From contig CAYRHN010000035.1 of assembly GCA_964424115.1 (NCBI GenBank), forward strand, positions 1 through 18,752: a stretch of DNA of 18,752 bases. Direction: 5' to 3'. Source of the DNA: CAYRHN01 sp964424115 (GTDB lineage Bacteria > Chloroflexota > Anaerolineae > Anaerolineales > Anaerolineaceae). This document shows positions 1-7,287 of this stretch, piece by piece. Every line of letters starts with the position of its first letter. Positions within the stretch are counted from its first letter, which is position 1. The notes below the pieces were generated by a model. It ran no database searches. It had not been told where the DNA came from and saw nothing but the letters and a program-made list of their open reading frames with translations. A program made the position numbers and the translations under genes.

Positions 1-16
1 AACCCAGATGATGCTG

Positions 17-2185
17 TCAAGCGCCATACAATGCCTCCTGCCGGGCCAGAATGCGTTCCAGCTCCGCTTCGGTCAGGGTAGTGTCTTTGAAATTGAAGTA
101 ATATTGGTAGGTATTGCCGTATCCGGAGCCGGATGCACCGTTCAGTCCGCCCTGCAGGTTGATGCTCGGATTGGCGCTGATCCCATTCAAACCGGCCACC
201 GCTCCGGCGATTTGCCCCTCCACACCGTTCCACTGGCGTGTAAAGCCGGCTCCGAGGCCCTGGGCCATGTAGGCACCCAACCGCGCCCATTTCTCACTCG
301 GACTGTTGATCTCTTCCTCGTCCGTCACCACCTTGAACAACCGCTTGAAGAAGTTTTTCACCTGGTCATATAACCAGGTGGCTTTCTCCTGGATCCCTTC
401 CCATACGCCCAGGACTATATTGGTGCCAACTTCCTTGATGACATCCAGCATTTCGATGAATTTATCCTTGAAGCCGGTCAACAAGGTTGTCGCGGCATCT
501 TTGAGCTTTGGCAGGCTGTCGATTAGGCCGTTCACCAGGGTGACGATGATGGTGATGGCCGCATCCCCGATGATCGGCAGGCTCTCGGTAATGGTATCCA
601 CCATTGCGATCAGCAGCTCGGGTACGTAGGCAATCAATTGCGGCAGGGCGGTCACCAGTCCCTGCACCAGGGCGATGATGATTTGCAGCGCTGCGCCGAT
701 CAGCAGCGGCAGGTTTTCCAACAGCGTGTTGATCACCTGGGGGATGATTTGCATCACTGCCGGGATGAGCTGGGGAATGGCCGAGGCCAGGCCATTGGCC
801 AGCGCCAGGATGATTTGCACGGCCGCGCTGATAATCATCGGGATACCCTCAACTACGAATTGCACGATGGCCATGAGCATTTGCACAACGGCCGGCATGA
901 TCACCGGGATGTTTTGCACCAGCGCATTGACAATCCCGTTGACAATGGCCAGACCGCCTTCCAGCATTTTGGGCCCGGAGGTAGCCAGCTCTGCAGCGAT
1001 CTGGCCGATCAGCGTGCCTGCTCCGCCCGCCATTTTGGTCAAATCTCCATTGGCACCGCTCACTACGGCCGAGAATTGCCCCAGGTACTTTTGAGCCGTC
1101 CCGGCCAGCCCGGAAACGGCCGGCATGAATGCGGCTGCGATGGTTCCCGCGGTGCCCTGTAACCCGGCCTTCAACCCGGCCAGCTGGTCGCCAAACTCTT
1201 CCAGGGCGCCGACATTATCCTCACTCATAATGGCGCCGCTATTTTGTGCCTCTTCCGAAAGCCGGGCCATTTCCTCGGCTGATGTTTTGATCAGCGGGTT
1301 GAGCTCCATTGCCGATTTGCCAAACAGCTGCATGGCCATTGCATCGCGTTCGGCTGGATTTTGGATCTTCCCCAGGGCGGCCAGGGTTTCCATCATCACG
1401 GTTTCGCTATTTCGGAGGCTCCCATTGGCATCCTTGATGGATATGCCCAATGTGCCAAAGGCTTGATCCCCTTCACTCATTTGCCGGATCAAGCGCGCCT
1501 GGCTGCCGGTAATGGTATCCAGGCTGACACCGACCTGTTCGCCGATGTAGCTGTATCGCTGTAATTGTTCGACCGAGATCCCGGTCTTGACGGATAAATC
1601 AACCAGGGCGCCGGCTTGCTCCGTAGAGGAGGATATCATTTTACCGATCCCGGCTGCCACTCCGGCAACCGCTCCGGCGGCTGCCGCCATTGCCCCGCCC
1701 AGGCCAATGGCAAAGGCTTTCAGGCCGTCGAGCTTGCCGCCCAATTTGTCGGATTCTTCGCCGGTTTTTTGTTCCTTTTTGCCCAGGTCCTCAACCTTGC
1801 CGCTGGTTTCGTTGGATGCTGATCCCATCTGCTCTAATTTTCCGGCCGTCTGGTCGGATTCAGTCTGCATCTTGTTAAGCTGCTCGGTGGCCTGGTTCAG
1901 CTTGATTTGCAGTTCCTGGGCGGCCCTTGAATTCTCTCCCTCCGCGGCTGCCACCCGGGCATGTTCGTCGGTCAAGGCCTGGACCTTCTGGCGCTGAATA
2001 TCCATCTGGCGGCCCAGGCTATCAATGCGTCCCCGCAAGCCGTCAGCTGAGCTGCCCCAATCACCCAGGGATGCAGCGCTGGCCCGGAATTCACTTTCCA
2101 GTACCCGCAACTCCCGGTTCATCCCGCTGATGGCGGTTTTGAAATCGGTGGTATCAATACTCGCTCGTCCACTCAAATCAGGCAT
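17..2185 (-). CDS. Tail tape measure protein
   Basis: A 722-residue protein that sets tail length and is probably ejected with the DNA. Residues about 30-155 are Gln/Glu/Lys-rich and predicted coiled coil. Residues about 155-185 form an Ala/Gly-rich hydrophobic stretch. Residues about 385-560 are a long run of hydrophobic pseudo-repeats with recurring Ile-Pro or Leu-Pro spaced roughly 20-25 residues apart, typical of tape measure proteins. The C-terminal part carries a Ser-Pro-Ser-Glu-Lys-Trp motif (about 640), common near the end of siphophage tape measures. ATG start follows an AAGGA site 8 nt upstream and lies 11 nt after the stop of the gpGT extension, the usual chaperone-then-tape-measure order. 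By the rule of about 0.15 nm per residue it would correspond to a tail near 105-110 nm (inference). The gene is complete; its TGA is close to the window edge. Confidence 0.95.
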   Translation of the reverse strand: MPDLSGRASIDTTDFKTAISGMNRELRVLESEFRASAASLGDWGSSADGLRGRIDSLGRQMDIQRQKVQALTDEHARVAAAEGENSRAAQELQIKLNQATEQLNKMQTESDQTAGKLEQMGSASNETSGKVEDLGKKEQKTGEESDKLGGKLDGLKAFAIGLGGAMAAAAGAVAGVAAGIGKMISSSTEQAGALVDLSVKTGISVEQLQRYSYIGEQVGVSLDTITGSQARLIRQMSEGDQAFGTLGISIKDANGSLRNSETVMMETLAALGKIQNPAERDAMAMQLFGKSAMELNPLIKTSAEEMARLSEEAQNSGAIMSEDNVGALEEFGDQLAGLKAGLQGTAGTIAAAFMPAVSGLAGTAQKYLGQFSAVVSGANGDLTKMAGGAGTLIGQIAAELATSGPKMLEGGLAIVNGIVNALVQNIPVIMPAVVQMLMAIVQFVVEGIPMIISAAVQIILALANGLASAIPQLIPAVMQIIPQVINTLLENLPLLIGAALQIIIALVQGLVTALPQLIAYVPELLIAMVDTITESLPIIGDAAITIIVTLVNGLIDSLPKLKDAATTLLTGFKDKFIEMLDVIKEVGTNIVLGVWEGIQEKATWLYDQVKNFFKRLFKVVTDEEEINSPSEKWARLGAYMAQGLGAGFTRQWNGVEGQIAGAVAGLNGISANPSINLQGGLNGASGSGYGNTYQYYFNFKDTTLTEAELERILARQEALYGA

Positions 2186-2196
2186 GACACGTCCTT

Positions 2197-2741
2197 TTAC
2201 AACCAGTCCACCTGGTCGGCATACACCCGGCCGGTTTCTTCCGGGTGTTTCATCTTGGTTTTCAGGTAGCGCCGCACGAAATGCAGCAGGTGGGTGGTAT
2301 CCGTCTCATCAATTTGACCAATCGACCAGCCAAACCGTTCCACCAGGCTGATTTCAAGATCCACCAACCATCCGATTGGATCGTCGTCCTCTGCGGGTGG
2401 TTCGTAGGTGCGGCTTTCGTCGCTCTCTTCTCCGGCGTCTAGGCCGGAGGGGTAGGGTTTAGGGCATTCGCCCGCGCAGCCACTGCCATGATCACGGTCA
2501 GCATTTCGCTGATGTCTGCGCCTTCGTTCAATTGATCCACGGTGAACTGATTGCCAAACACTTCCGCCACCAGGGCGGCCAGCTCATCGGCTGCTTCTTC
2601 TGTCAGATCGTCCAGGTTGATCTTCTTCATCAACCGGATGGAAGCCTTCAACAACTTCCACGGAATAAATAGGCGGGTATACTCCGCCTTCACTTCATTG
2701 TTCTCGTCGTACAGCGTAATTTTCAAAACCGTTCCGGCCAT
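2197..2741 (-). CDS. Tail assembly chaperone gpGT fusion made by -1 frameshift
   Basis: Extended product of the tail chaperone gene. It uses residues 1-96 of the gpG-like frame, shifts -1 on the heptamer at 2454-2460 and continues about 85 residues in the other frame to a TAA at 2197-2199, giving about 181 residues. The extension reads as an ordinary protein: an acidic start (DAGEESDESRTYE, then PPAEDDDP), then GWLVDLEISLVERFGWS and a basic RRYLKTKMKHPEE segment, ending VDWL. It has no ATG and no ribosome site of its own, and it fills the gap between chaperone and tape measure genes that would otherwise be 250 nt without a gene. In lambda and many siphophages gpG/gpGT coat the tape measure during tail assembly. 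The coordinates are a single span; the actual CDS is a join with one base read twice at 2454. Confidence 0.85.
2430..2460 (-). promoter_or_regulatory. Programmed -1 ribosomal frameshift signal
   Basis: The mRNA reads A AAC CCT (2460-2454), a perfect X XXY YYZ slippery heptamer in the zero frame. After a 4-nt spacer comes a perfect 7-bp hairpin, CTCCGGC / GCCGGAG (2449-2443 and 2436-2430), with a 6-nt loop that contains the zero-frame TAG stop. Slipping back one base joins the chaperone to the downstream open frame. The spacer is slightly shorter than the usual 5-8 nt. Confidence 0.8.
2439..2741 (-). CDS. Tail assembly chaperone (gpG-like)
   Basis: A 100-residue protein in the position of lambda gpG, between the major tail protein and the tape measure. 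It starts MAGTVLKITLYDEN, has a helical middle (IPWKLLKASIRLMKKI, then LDDLTEEAADELAALVAEVFG) and ends LNPTPPA. The helical, acidic make-up and the location match tail assembly chaperones; I cannot assign a precise Pfam family. I chose the ATG at 2741 because AAAGGA lies 9-10 nt upstream; an upstream ATG at 2765 lacks such a site. The last codons overlap the frameshift signal, so this is the unshifted, normally more abundant product. Confidence 0.85.
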   Translation of the reverse strand: MAGTVLKITLYDENNEVKAEYTRLFIPWKLLKASIRLMKKINLDDLTEEAADELAALVAEVFGNQFTVDQLNEGADISEMLTVIMAVAARANALNPTPPA

Positions 2742-2770
2742 GCTGATTCCTTTCCAACCAACCATCTCGT

Positions 2771-2795
2771 AGGGGTGGCCCTTGTGGCCACCCCT
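2771..2795. repeat. REP-like palindrome after the major tail protein gene
   Basis: Perfect 10-bp inverted repeat AGGGGTGGCC / GGCCACCCCT with a 5-nt loop (CTTGT), in the 46-70 nt gap between the major tail protein stop and the chaperone start. No U-tract follows on either strand, so it is not a classical intrinsic terminator. It resembles dispersed bacterial REP-type palindromes. In the mRNA it could block 3'-5' decay of the upstream message or reduce downstream expression (inference). Confidence 0.75.
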
Positions 2796-2811
2796 GGGAG
2801 AGGTAGGGGGC

Positions 2812-3741
2812 TTACGCCGTGGTGAAGTTGATTGCGCCTTGCAGCGTCTGACCGTAAATATCGGTCACATGGTAGACCAGCAGATAGGCCGTAGCCGCCG
2901 TCAGGCTGGAAGCTGGATCCAGGGTCATCACCTTCTTGGCCGTATCCAGTTGCGGGTAACCGCTGGTCATTGGTACCAGCACGCCGTCCGAAACTTTATA
3001 GATGGCCACGCCGTAGACCGACGCATTGGTCAGGGCGTTGTTGAAGGTCAGCGTCTGATTGGCGCTCACAGAAATACCGGTGGCGCCGTCGGTCGGGGTG
3101 CTGGAAGACAGGCTCAGTGCGCTCGGGGCGCTGACGCCGGGCACTTGCACCTGGCTGAACCAGCTGGTGCCGCTGAAGTTGGTGCTGCCGGTATCGCCCA
3201 GGATGCGCTTGACCGAATCGGTCACAGTGCCCGACAGGGTCCACTTGTACACCGTGCGGATGGCCGTGTAGACCAGTTTCAACGGCTTGGGGGAGGGTTT
3301 ATCCTCCAGGGTGGCCGCTTCCTCTTTGGGCATATCGAACTTGCCCTTGAGGAACTGGAAATACCGGTAGGAACCGTCGCTCTTCTTGGCCCGGAAACTC
3401 AGGGCAATCCAGGGCGCCGTGCCGCCGTTGTCGTACATCCGGCCGGTAGTGGTGTCATAAACCTTGCCGGTGATCTTGGCCAGCATGGCCGGCGGCAGGT
3501 TGGTCACGATCAGATTGATCTTGGTTTCACCCTCGCTGGTCGACACATCATAGGCCTGATCGTCGGCATACTGGATGGCAAAGCTGGTTGTCGGCTCCTG
3601 GCTGGCTTCCGCCGCCGGGGCCAACAGTTCGGGGGTATCGGCCGTGTAGGCGGCTGCACTATCGGCGGTCACTTCCGCCACGTACAGCGAGTCAAGGCCG
3701 ACCTTGCTCTTATATTCATTGCTGTTGACTGATAGAGGCAT
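2812..3741 (-). CDS. Major tail (tube) protein with C-terminal Ig-like domain
   Basis: A 309-residue protein forming the tail tube. Residues about 1-200 fit the phi13-type major tail proteins: it starts MPLSVNSNEYKSKVGLDSLY and contains the strand-rich PWIALSFRAKKSDGSYRYFQFLKGKF segment (about 110-135). Residues about 215-309 form a separate Ig-like domain (Big_5-like), with TPTDGATGISVSANQTLTF, then a LDPASSLTAATAYLLVY stretch and an ending INFTTA. Such add-on domains project from the tail surface of several siphophages and may bind cell-surface sugars. The gene lies 3 nt after the tail terminator-like gene and is followed by a strong palindrome before the chaperone gene. High expression is expected. 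Confidence 0.9.
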   Translation of the reverse strand: MPLSVNSNEYKSKVGLDSLYVAEVTADSAAAYTADTPELLAPAAEASQEPTTSFAIQYADDQAYDVSTSEGETKINLIVTNLPPAMLAKITGKVYDTTTGRMYDNGGTAPWIALSFRAKKSDGSYRYFQFLKGKFDMPKEEAATLEDKPSPKPLKLVYTAIRTVYKWTLSGTVTDSVKRILGDTGSTNFSGTSWFSQVQVPGVSAPSALSLSSSTPTDGATGISVSANQTLTFNNALTNASVYGVAIYKVSDGVLVPMTSGYPQLDTAKKVMTLDPASSLTAATAYLLVYHVTDIYGQTLQGAINFTTA

Positions 3742-3744
3742 TCG

Positions 3745-4098
3745 TTACTCCTTTTGCTCTACATAGATATAATCCAGCGCCAGGCCGTAATGCCTGGTTT
3801 CTGGGCTGTACGGCACTTCACGGGTATCGCTGCGCATGAATCCGGCTGCTGTCATCGCACCGTCCACATTCGGGAGATTGGCTAACCCGGATCGGCTGTA
3901 GATGCTGATTTGCATTCGGTAACTGCACATCGTTTCGCGGTTATCTGCCCATTGCTCCGGTGGATTGCTCACCAGGTTATAGACCAGGTATAAATCCGGC
4001 CGGTCGGCCTCGCTGGCAACGATTAAAACATTGGCTGAGGTGGGTACGCCCAGGCTGGCCAGGGCGGTTGCCGTGCGCTCCCAGATGGTTGGGGTCAT
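3745..4098 (-). CDS. Tail terminator / tail completion protein
   Basis: A 117-residue protein located between the gp10-like gene and the major tail protein, where HK97-type phages encode the tail terminator that caps the tube and joins it to the head. It begins MTPTIWERTATALASLGVP, with a strand-rich middle (LYLVYNLVSNPPEQW, then CSYRMQISIYSR) and ends GLALDYIYVEQKE. This matches the short alpha-beta DUF3168-like terminators in length and pattern, although the family assignment rests mostly on position. Its ATG overlaps the upstream stop by 4 nt (ATGA). Confidence 0.7.
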   Translation of the reverse strand: MTPTIWERTATALASLGVPTSANVLIVASEADRPDLYLVYNLVSNPPEQWADNRETMCSYRMQISIYSRSGLANLPNVDGAMTAAGFMRSDTREVPYSPETRHYGLALDYIYVEQKE

Positions 4099-4487
4099 GC
4101 CGTAAGCTCCTCTTTCATCGCCCGCAAGGCAGCAGATTTGGTCTGGTCAATGGCCGGGCGGATGAACGGCTGGGCTGCCATGCTGCTGTTGCCGTATTCC
4201 ACGCTGTTGGCGTACCGCGCGGTTTCCGCGTCGGTGTAATTCCGGTCATAGATGATCCCAACTTCGATCCAGTGCCGGTTACCTTCCTGCTGCGGTCCCT
4301 TGATCAGGATATGCTCTTGCAGGTTGCCGGTATCCACCGGCACCAGGTCAATCATCCGCTGTTGGATGATCTGCGCAGCTTTCAGCAGCGCCCGGTCGGC
4401 GGCAGCATCAATATCTGCTCCTGCCAGGGCCAGCGCCTCCAGGTACGCATCCAATCCGCGCATGGTGAGTTGCGTTCTGGCAGCCAT
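4095..4487 (-). CDS. HK97 gp10-like head-tail / tail completion protein
   Basis: A 130-residue protein of the HK97 gp10 family. Diagnostic features are the N-terminal MRGLDAYLEAL segment, the central LLKAAQIIQQRMIDLVPVDTG motif (about 35-55; the VPVDTGNL signature is typical), and the late YANSVEYGNSSMAAQPFIRP motif (about 92-112), matching the family's usual Y-ExGT-x-MxAxPFxRPA block. It acts at the head-tail junction of assembling virions. Start and stop are tightly coupled: its ATG overlaps the previous stop by 1 nt (TGATG) and its own stop overlaps the next start (ATGA). A TyDAE-containing insertion (TDAETARY, about 85-92) sits just before the second motif. Confidence 0.9.
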   Translation of the reverse strand: MAARTQLTMRGLDAYLEALALAGADIDAAADRALLKAAQIIQQRMIDLVPVDTGNLQEHILIKGPQQEGNRHWIEVGIIYDRNYTDAETARYANSVEYGNSSMAAQPFIRPAIDQTKSAALRAMKEELTA

Positions 4488-4831
4488 CAGCCCTCTCTCA
4501 TCCGTTTCACCTTGAGCTCCATGTATTCATGCCGCTCACGGATATCATCAATGGAGACGATCTCAAACCGCACGCTGTTCAGCAGCACCGCGCAGGTGGT
4601 ATCCAATTCCTCGTTGTAGCGGATGAACACGGTGGCCGGTTGCTCAGCCCCGGCGGCGGCCGCGCTCCACACCTCGCTGCCGTGGGCATTCACCCACTTG
4701 CAGTACACGGATCCGATATTGCTCCAGGCGGGTGCCTGGAATCCGCCCGCGTTGGTGGTCACAGTCCGCCGTTGCAGGGTGATTTGCGTCCTCAGCTCAC
4801 CAGGGTTGGTGACTTTTCCGTCCAGGTTCAT
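4487..4831 (-). CDS. Head-tail adaptor / stopper (SPP1 gp16-like)
   Basis: A 114-residue protein of the phage head-tail joining family. The order GELRTQITLQRRTVTTNAGG (about 11-30), the Trp-containing middle (WVNAHGSEVWSAAAAGAEQ), the strand TVFIRYNEELDTT and the terminal FEIVSIDDIRERHEYMELKV are the recognisable blocks of this family, which seals the head after packaging. Length is typical. The ATG overlaps the upstream stop by 4 nt. Genes 4-5 of this cluster follow the standard HK97 head-completion order (gp6-like, adaptor, gp10-like, terminator). Confidence 0.9.
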   Translation of the reverse strand: MNLDGKVTNPGELRTQITLQRRTVTTNAGGFQAPAWSNIGSVYCKWVNAHGSEVWSAAAAGAEQPATVFIRYNEELDTTCAVLLNSVRFEIVSIDDIRERHEYMELKVKRMREG

Positions 4832-5331
4832 AATGCTCCCACCGGGATGATGCAGGCTTGATAGAATTTGCCTTCCAGGTTGTTGCTGGAAAGTTGCTGG
4901 ATGTAACCGTCAACCGTGATCACGGTTTCAAACAACGTGTGCTGATCGCCGGTTGCTCCGCTCACACCCACCAGGCTTGCTACAGAATCGCCTTCCTTGA
5001 CGCCGGGCAGTTCAATCAATCCGGCGCCTTTCAGGCCTTCAAACGTTTTATAACGCCCGGCCAGGGATTCCAGCTGCACCAGCATCGAGGTCAAGCCAAA
5101 GCTCAGGTTGGTGATCCCGCTCATCATGCCCGGGTTTTCGAACCACATCACCAACAGCATTCGCGCGGCGGCTTTTGCCACCGGGTGGATCGTCGCATCT
5201 GCGCTCCAATCCCGCCCGGTGGCCTGTTTGAGATAAGCATCCACCTGTGGCAATAAAGCCAGCATGTTGGCATTTGAGTTTTCGCAGCGCAACACGGCTG
5301 CCGCTTCAATTGCGTTCAGGATGGTAGCCAT
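4828..5331 (-). CDS. Head-tail connector (HK97 gp6-like) with extended C-terminus
   Basis: A 167-residue protein. Residues 1-105 have the helical pattern of gp6-like adaptors that sit under the portal: an initial LNAIEAAAVLRCENSNANML block, VDAYLKQATGRDWSADATIHP, then AKAAARMLLVMWFENPGMM. Residues about 115-167 are a strand-rich extra region (GVSGATGDQHTLFETVITVD and a YQACIIPVGAL end) that is not needed for the gp6 fold and may be a small beta domain on the connector ring. The ribosome site is weak (GGGA about 12 nt upstream), but the 5-nt distance to the upstream stop suggests coupling. Confidence 0.75.
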   Translation of the reverse strand: MATILNAIEAAAVLRCENSNANMLALLPQVDAYLKQATGRDWSADATIHPVAKAAARMLLVMWFENPGMMSGITNLSFGLTSMLVQLESLAGRYKTFEGLKGAGLIELPGVKEGDSVASLVGVSGATGDQHTLFETVITVDGYIQQLSSNNLEGKFYQACIIPVGAL

Positions 5332-5336
5332 TGGAT

Positions 5337-5780
5337 TTACGCAGTCCCTTCAGCCGGGCTGACGTGGATCTCGCCGTCGCTGTTCGTTTCCGGCAGCCAA
5401 TTCTTGCCGTAGCGGATGGCCACAACCGAAACCGGCCGGGCCGTGCCCAGGTTCGGGACCACCAGAACCGGGCGCACATAGCGCTCGGCTGGGCGGATGA
5501 TTTCCAGGAACCCAAAGCCGTCCGTTGCCACAGCGGTTGCAAAATCAACGCCGGTGCCTTCCAGGTCGGCCGCGGTGCCAAAATTAGCGGCGGTATCTTG
5601 TTGGGCTTTCAGGTTGATGGTGGCAACTTCGCCTTTCCCGCAAGTGGCGATGAAGACTACACCCTGGTAGCCCAGCATATCCACGCCGGCGCCATTGATG
5701 GTCTCGTTATCGGCATCCACCTTCACCACCTGGGGATCCAGTTGGGTATCATCCTTCATCGTGTGAAGCTGTAGCGTCAT
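5337..5780 (-). CDS. Hypothetical head protein (possible decoration protein)
   Basis: A 147-residue protein I do not recognise at family level. It begins MTLQLHTMKDDTQLDPQVV and contains a beta-rich core: GYQGVVFIATCGKGEVATIN (about 37-56), FGFLEIIRPAERYVRPVLVV, then RPVSVVAIRYGKNW, with small-residue loops and no catalytic motif. It lies between the major capsid protein and the connector, where phages often place capsid decoration or head-stabilising proteins. The pattern resembles small jelly-roll-like virion proteins found after HK97-type capsid genes. The ATG overlaps the preceding stop by 4 nt. Confidence 0.6.
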   Translation of the reverse strand: MTLQLHTMKDDTQLDPQVVKVDADNETINGAGVDMLGYQGVVFIATCGKGEVATINLKAQQDTAANFGTAADLEGTGVDFATAVATDGFGFLEIIRPAERYVRPVLVVPNLGTARPVSVVAIRYGKNWLPETNSDGEIHVSPAEGTA

Positions 5781-5962
5781 TTCTTACTCACTTTCTTTGG
5801 CTTTTCGGCGTCTGCCTCGGTCGGTTCAGTTTTAGCTGCACCAACCACCTCGACAATTCCGCCTGCCAGTAAATTCTTGGCATCTTCCAGATCTGCAACG
5901 ACTTCACCAATACTGTATGAGCGTTTCAGTGTTGCAAACGGAATTTTCACAAGATATTCCAT
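5777..5962 (-). CDS. Small head-region protein of unknown function
   Basis: A 61-residue protein directly after the major capsid gene. It reads MEYLVKIPFATLKRSYSIGE, then VVADLEDAKNLLAGGIVEVV, with a Lys/Glu/Ala-rich tail ending KKVSKK. The pattern Y-S-x-G-E followed by A-x-x-L-x-x-G is common in small phage head genes of unknown role. The ATG at 5962 is preferred over an in-frame TTG at 5968 because GGAG stands 7 nt upstream of the ATG. The ribosome site lies just beyond the large REP-like palindrome, so ribosome access may depend on how that structure folds. Confidence 0.75.
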   Translation of the reverse strand: MEYLVKIPFATLKRSYSIGEVVADLEDAKNLLAGGIVEVVGAAKTEPTEADAEKPKKVSKK

Positions 5963-5970
5963 GATCAATC

Positions 5971-6053
5971 TCCTTCCCTGCCCTCCCCCCTACTCCCTCC
6001 CCTCGCTCGAAGAGCGCCCCTTGCGGGTTAGGGGAGGGCTGGGGAGAGGTTTA
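5971..6053. repeat. REP-like palindromic element after the capsid gene
   Basis: The roughly 100-nt gap between the capsid stop and the next start holds a strand-biased CCCTCC/GGGAGG element. The outer arms CCCTCCCCT (5995-6003) and AGGGGAGGG (6030-6038) are perfect inverted repeats. Nested inside is a second perfect hairpin, CGCTC-GAA-GAGCG (6004-6016). Further GGGGAG and CCCTCC runs flank it. There is no U-tract. It looks like the C/G-rich REP-type repeats scattered between bacterial genes, which when translated often give Pro-Leu-Pro/Gly-Glu-rich peptides. Confidence 0.75.
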
Positions 6054-6065
6054 GGGTTAGGTGAA

Positions 6066-7280
6066 TTACGCGTGCTGGATCAGGTAGCCGATGGCGCTGG
6101 GCTGCAGGACTTTGAAGACGGTCCGGAAGTACATCCAGAGCTTGACCTGGCCGGTGCCGGCGGCTGAATACGGATCGCGCAGCATGGTGAAGCCGGGGGC
6201 TTCGCGCCAGCCGACGTAATACCAGTTGCCGAAGTAGGCGCTCTTGGCGCTGGCTTCGATCAGGCCGGCTTTGTTCGAGAAGAACACCGGGTAGCCCAGC
6301 AGCGGAGGCCGCATAGCGGCGCCGCCGTTGTTGGATTCGGCATACAGCCGCGGGTTGCCGGTGATGCTCGAGATGGCCCCGAAGGTGCTCGGGCGCATGA
6401 CCCAGGCGATCGACCCGGCATCATCCAGGTAATCGCCGATGGTGTCATTCAAGGCCACGGCTTCGGGCTCACCGGCTGCAATCGCGGTGGCGCCGGCTGT
6501 GGTTTTCAAGGAAGTACCTGAGGCGGCAACCTCAGTCAGCAGCAGGCTGTTCAGGGTCTTTGCTTGTCCGCGGGCCACCCAGTTCATCAGGAAGCTCATC
6601 AGGTTGGCGTCCTCATCCTCGAGCAGCTCAACCGAGAGGGTGATGTACTTGCTGTACTTCACCAGGGTCATCGCGCCCTGGCCGATGGCCGGGGCATCCT
6701 GGTCGAAGCCAATCCCTTCGCCGGTGGAAACGAATTCGCCGTCGGCTTCGTTGTCATACGGCACGTTGACCGTGGTGCCCTTGCCGGGGATCACCTGCAC
6801 GCCCAGCCGTTCTGGCAGGCTGATCTCGGACCGCTTGGCAATCACACTGCGGTACATTTGCGTCGGGTCAACATAGCCGCCGTCGGCCGGGGTGGTGATG
6901 TTCATGTCGGTGTTGTTGCTGGCATTGCTGAACAACACCTCATTGCCGCTCATCCAGGGGCGCACACCGCCGGTGTCGCCAAACTTGATGTACGACTTGA
7001 AGGCGCCGGGGAAGTTGTCGCCGATGCCGTTCTTCAACACAACCGGGGCACCCGCCGGGGTGAATCCGCCGGGGCGGCTATCGGAGGCATCCCGCATCGA
7101 GAGGTACAGATCGTTGGCCGCTTTGGCCTTGATCTTGGCTTCATCCAGGCTGGCCTTGAGGGCCATTGCCTGATCGGTTTCGCCAGCCTGGAAATGGCTG
7201 TCGATTTTAGCCGCAATCGCCTGCACGTTGGCGTCGGCGCTTTGGGCTGCATCAAAATATGGTTTCAAATTCAGACTCAT
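6066..7280 (-). CDS. Major capsid protein (HK97 fold)
   Basis: A 404-residue shell protein. Residues about 1-70 are a helical, charged segment (AAKIDSHFQAG, then SLDEAKIKAKAANDLYLSM) corresponding to the scaffold-like delta domain that the prohead protease removes. The capsid fold follows from about residue 90: an N-arm, the GGYVDPTQMYRSVIAKRSEI block (about 134-153), TVNVPYDNEADGEFVSTGEG (E-loop/spine region), the KYSKYITLSVELLEDEDANL block typical of HK97 capsids, and a P-domain with AWVMRPSTFGAISSI and a late PLLGYPVFFSNKA motif. The ATG follows GTGAGGAAAAG. It sits directly after the protease gene, as expected, and is followed by a REP-like palindrome. Confidence 0.95.
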   Translation of the reverse strand: MSLNLKPYFDAAQSADANVQAIAAKIDSHFQAGETDQAMALKASLDEAKIKAKAANDLYLSMRDASDSRPGGFTPAGAPVVLKNGIGDNFPGAFKSYIKFGDTGGVRPWMSGNEVLFSNASNNTDMNITTPADGGYVDPTQMYRSVIAKRSEISLPERLGVQVIPGKGTTVNVPYDNEADGEFVSTGEGIGFDQDAPAIGQGAMTLVKYSKYITLSVELLEDEDANLMSFLMNWVARGQAKTLNSLLLTEVAASGTSLKTTAGATAIAAGEPEAVALNDTIGDYLDDAGSIAWVMRPSTFGAISSITGNPRLYAESNNGGAAMRPPLLGYPVFFSNKAGLIEASAKSAYFGNWYYVGWREAPGFTMLRDPYSAAGTGQVKLWMYFRTVFKVLQPSAIGYLIQHA

Positions 7281-7287
7281 CTTTTCC

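Noticed and set aside
1..20. A TTG overlapping the tape measure stop (TTGA) as start of the next tail gene
   Set aside because: Only six codons are visible before the window ends, so it cannot be told from chance; a distal tail gene is nevertheless expected there.
640..1030. Repetitive-looking DNA in the tape measure gene considered as a repeat array or CRISPR
   Set aside because: It encodes hydrophobic pseudo-repeats of the tape measure; units vary in sequence and length and there are no constant repeats with unique spacers.
2782..3732. A 316-codon plus-strand open frame opposite the major tail protein gene
   Set aside because: It has Arg/Gly/His-rich composition typical of antisense of a coding gene, no ribosome site or motif, and the minus-strand gene is clearly identified.
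6048..6060. TTTAGGGTTAGG, resembling a telomere-type repeat
   Set aside because: Only about one and a half units, part of the G-rich REP-like gap; no sign of a linear telomere end.
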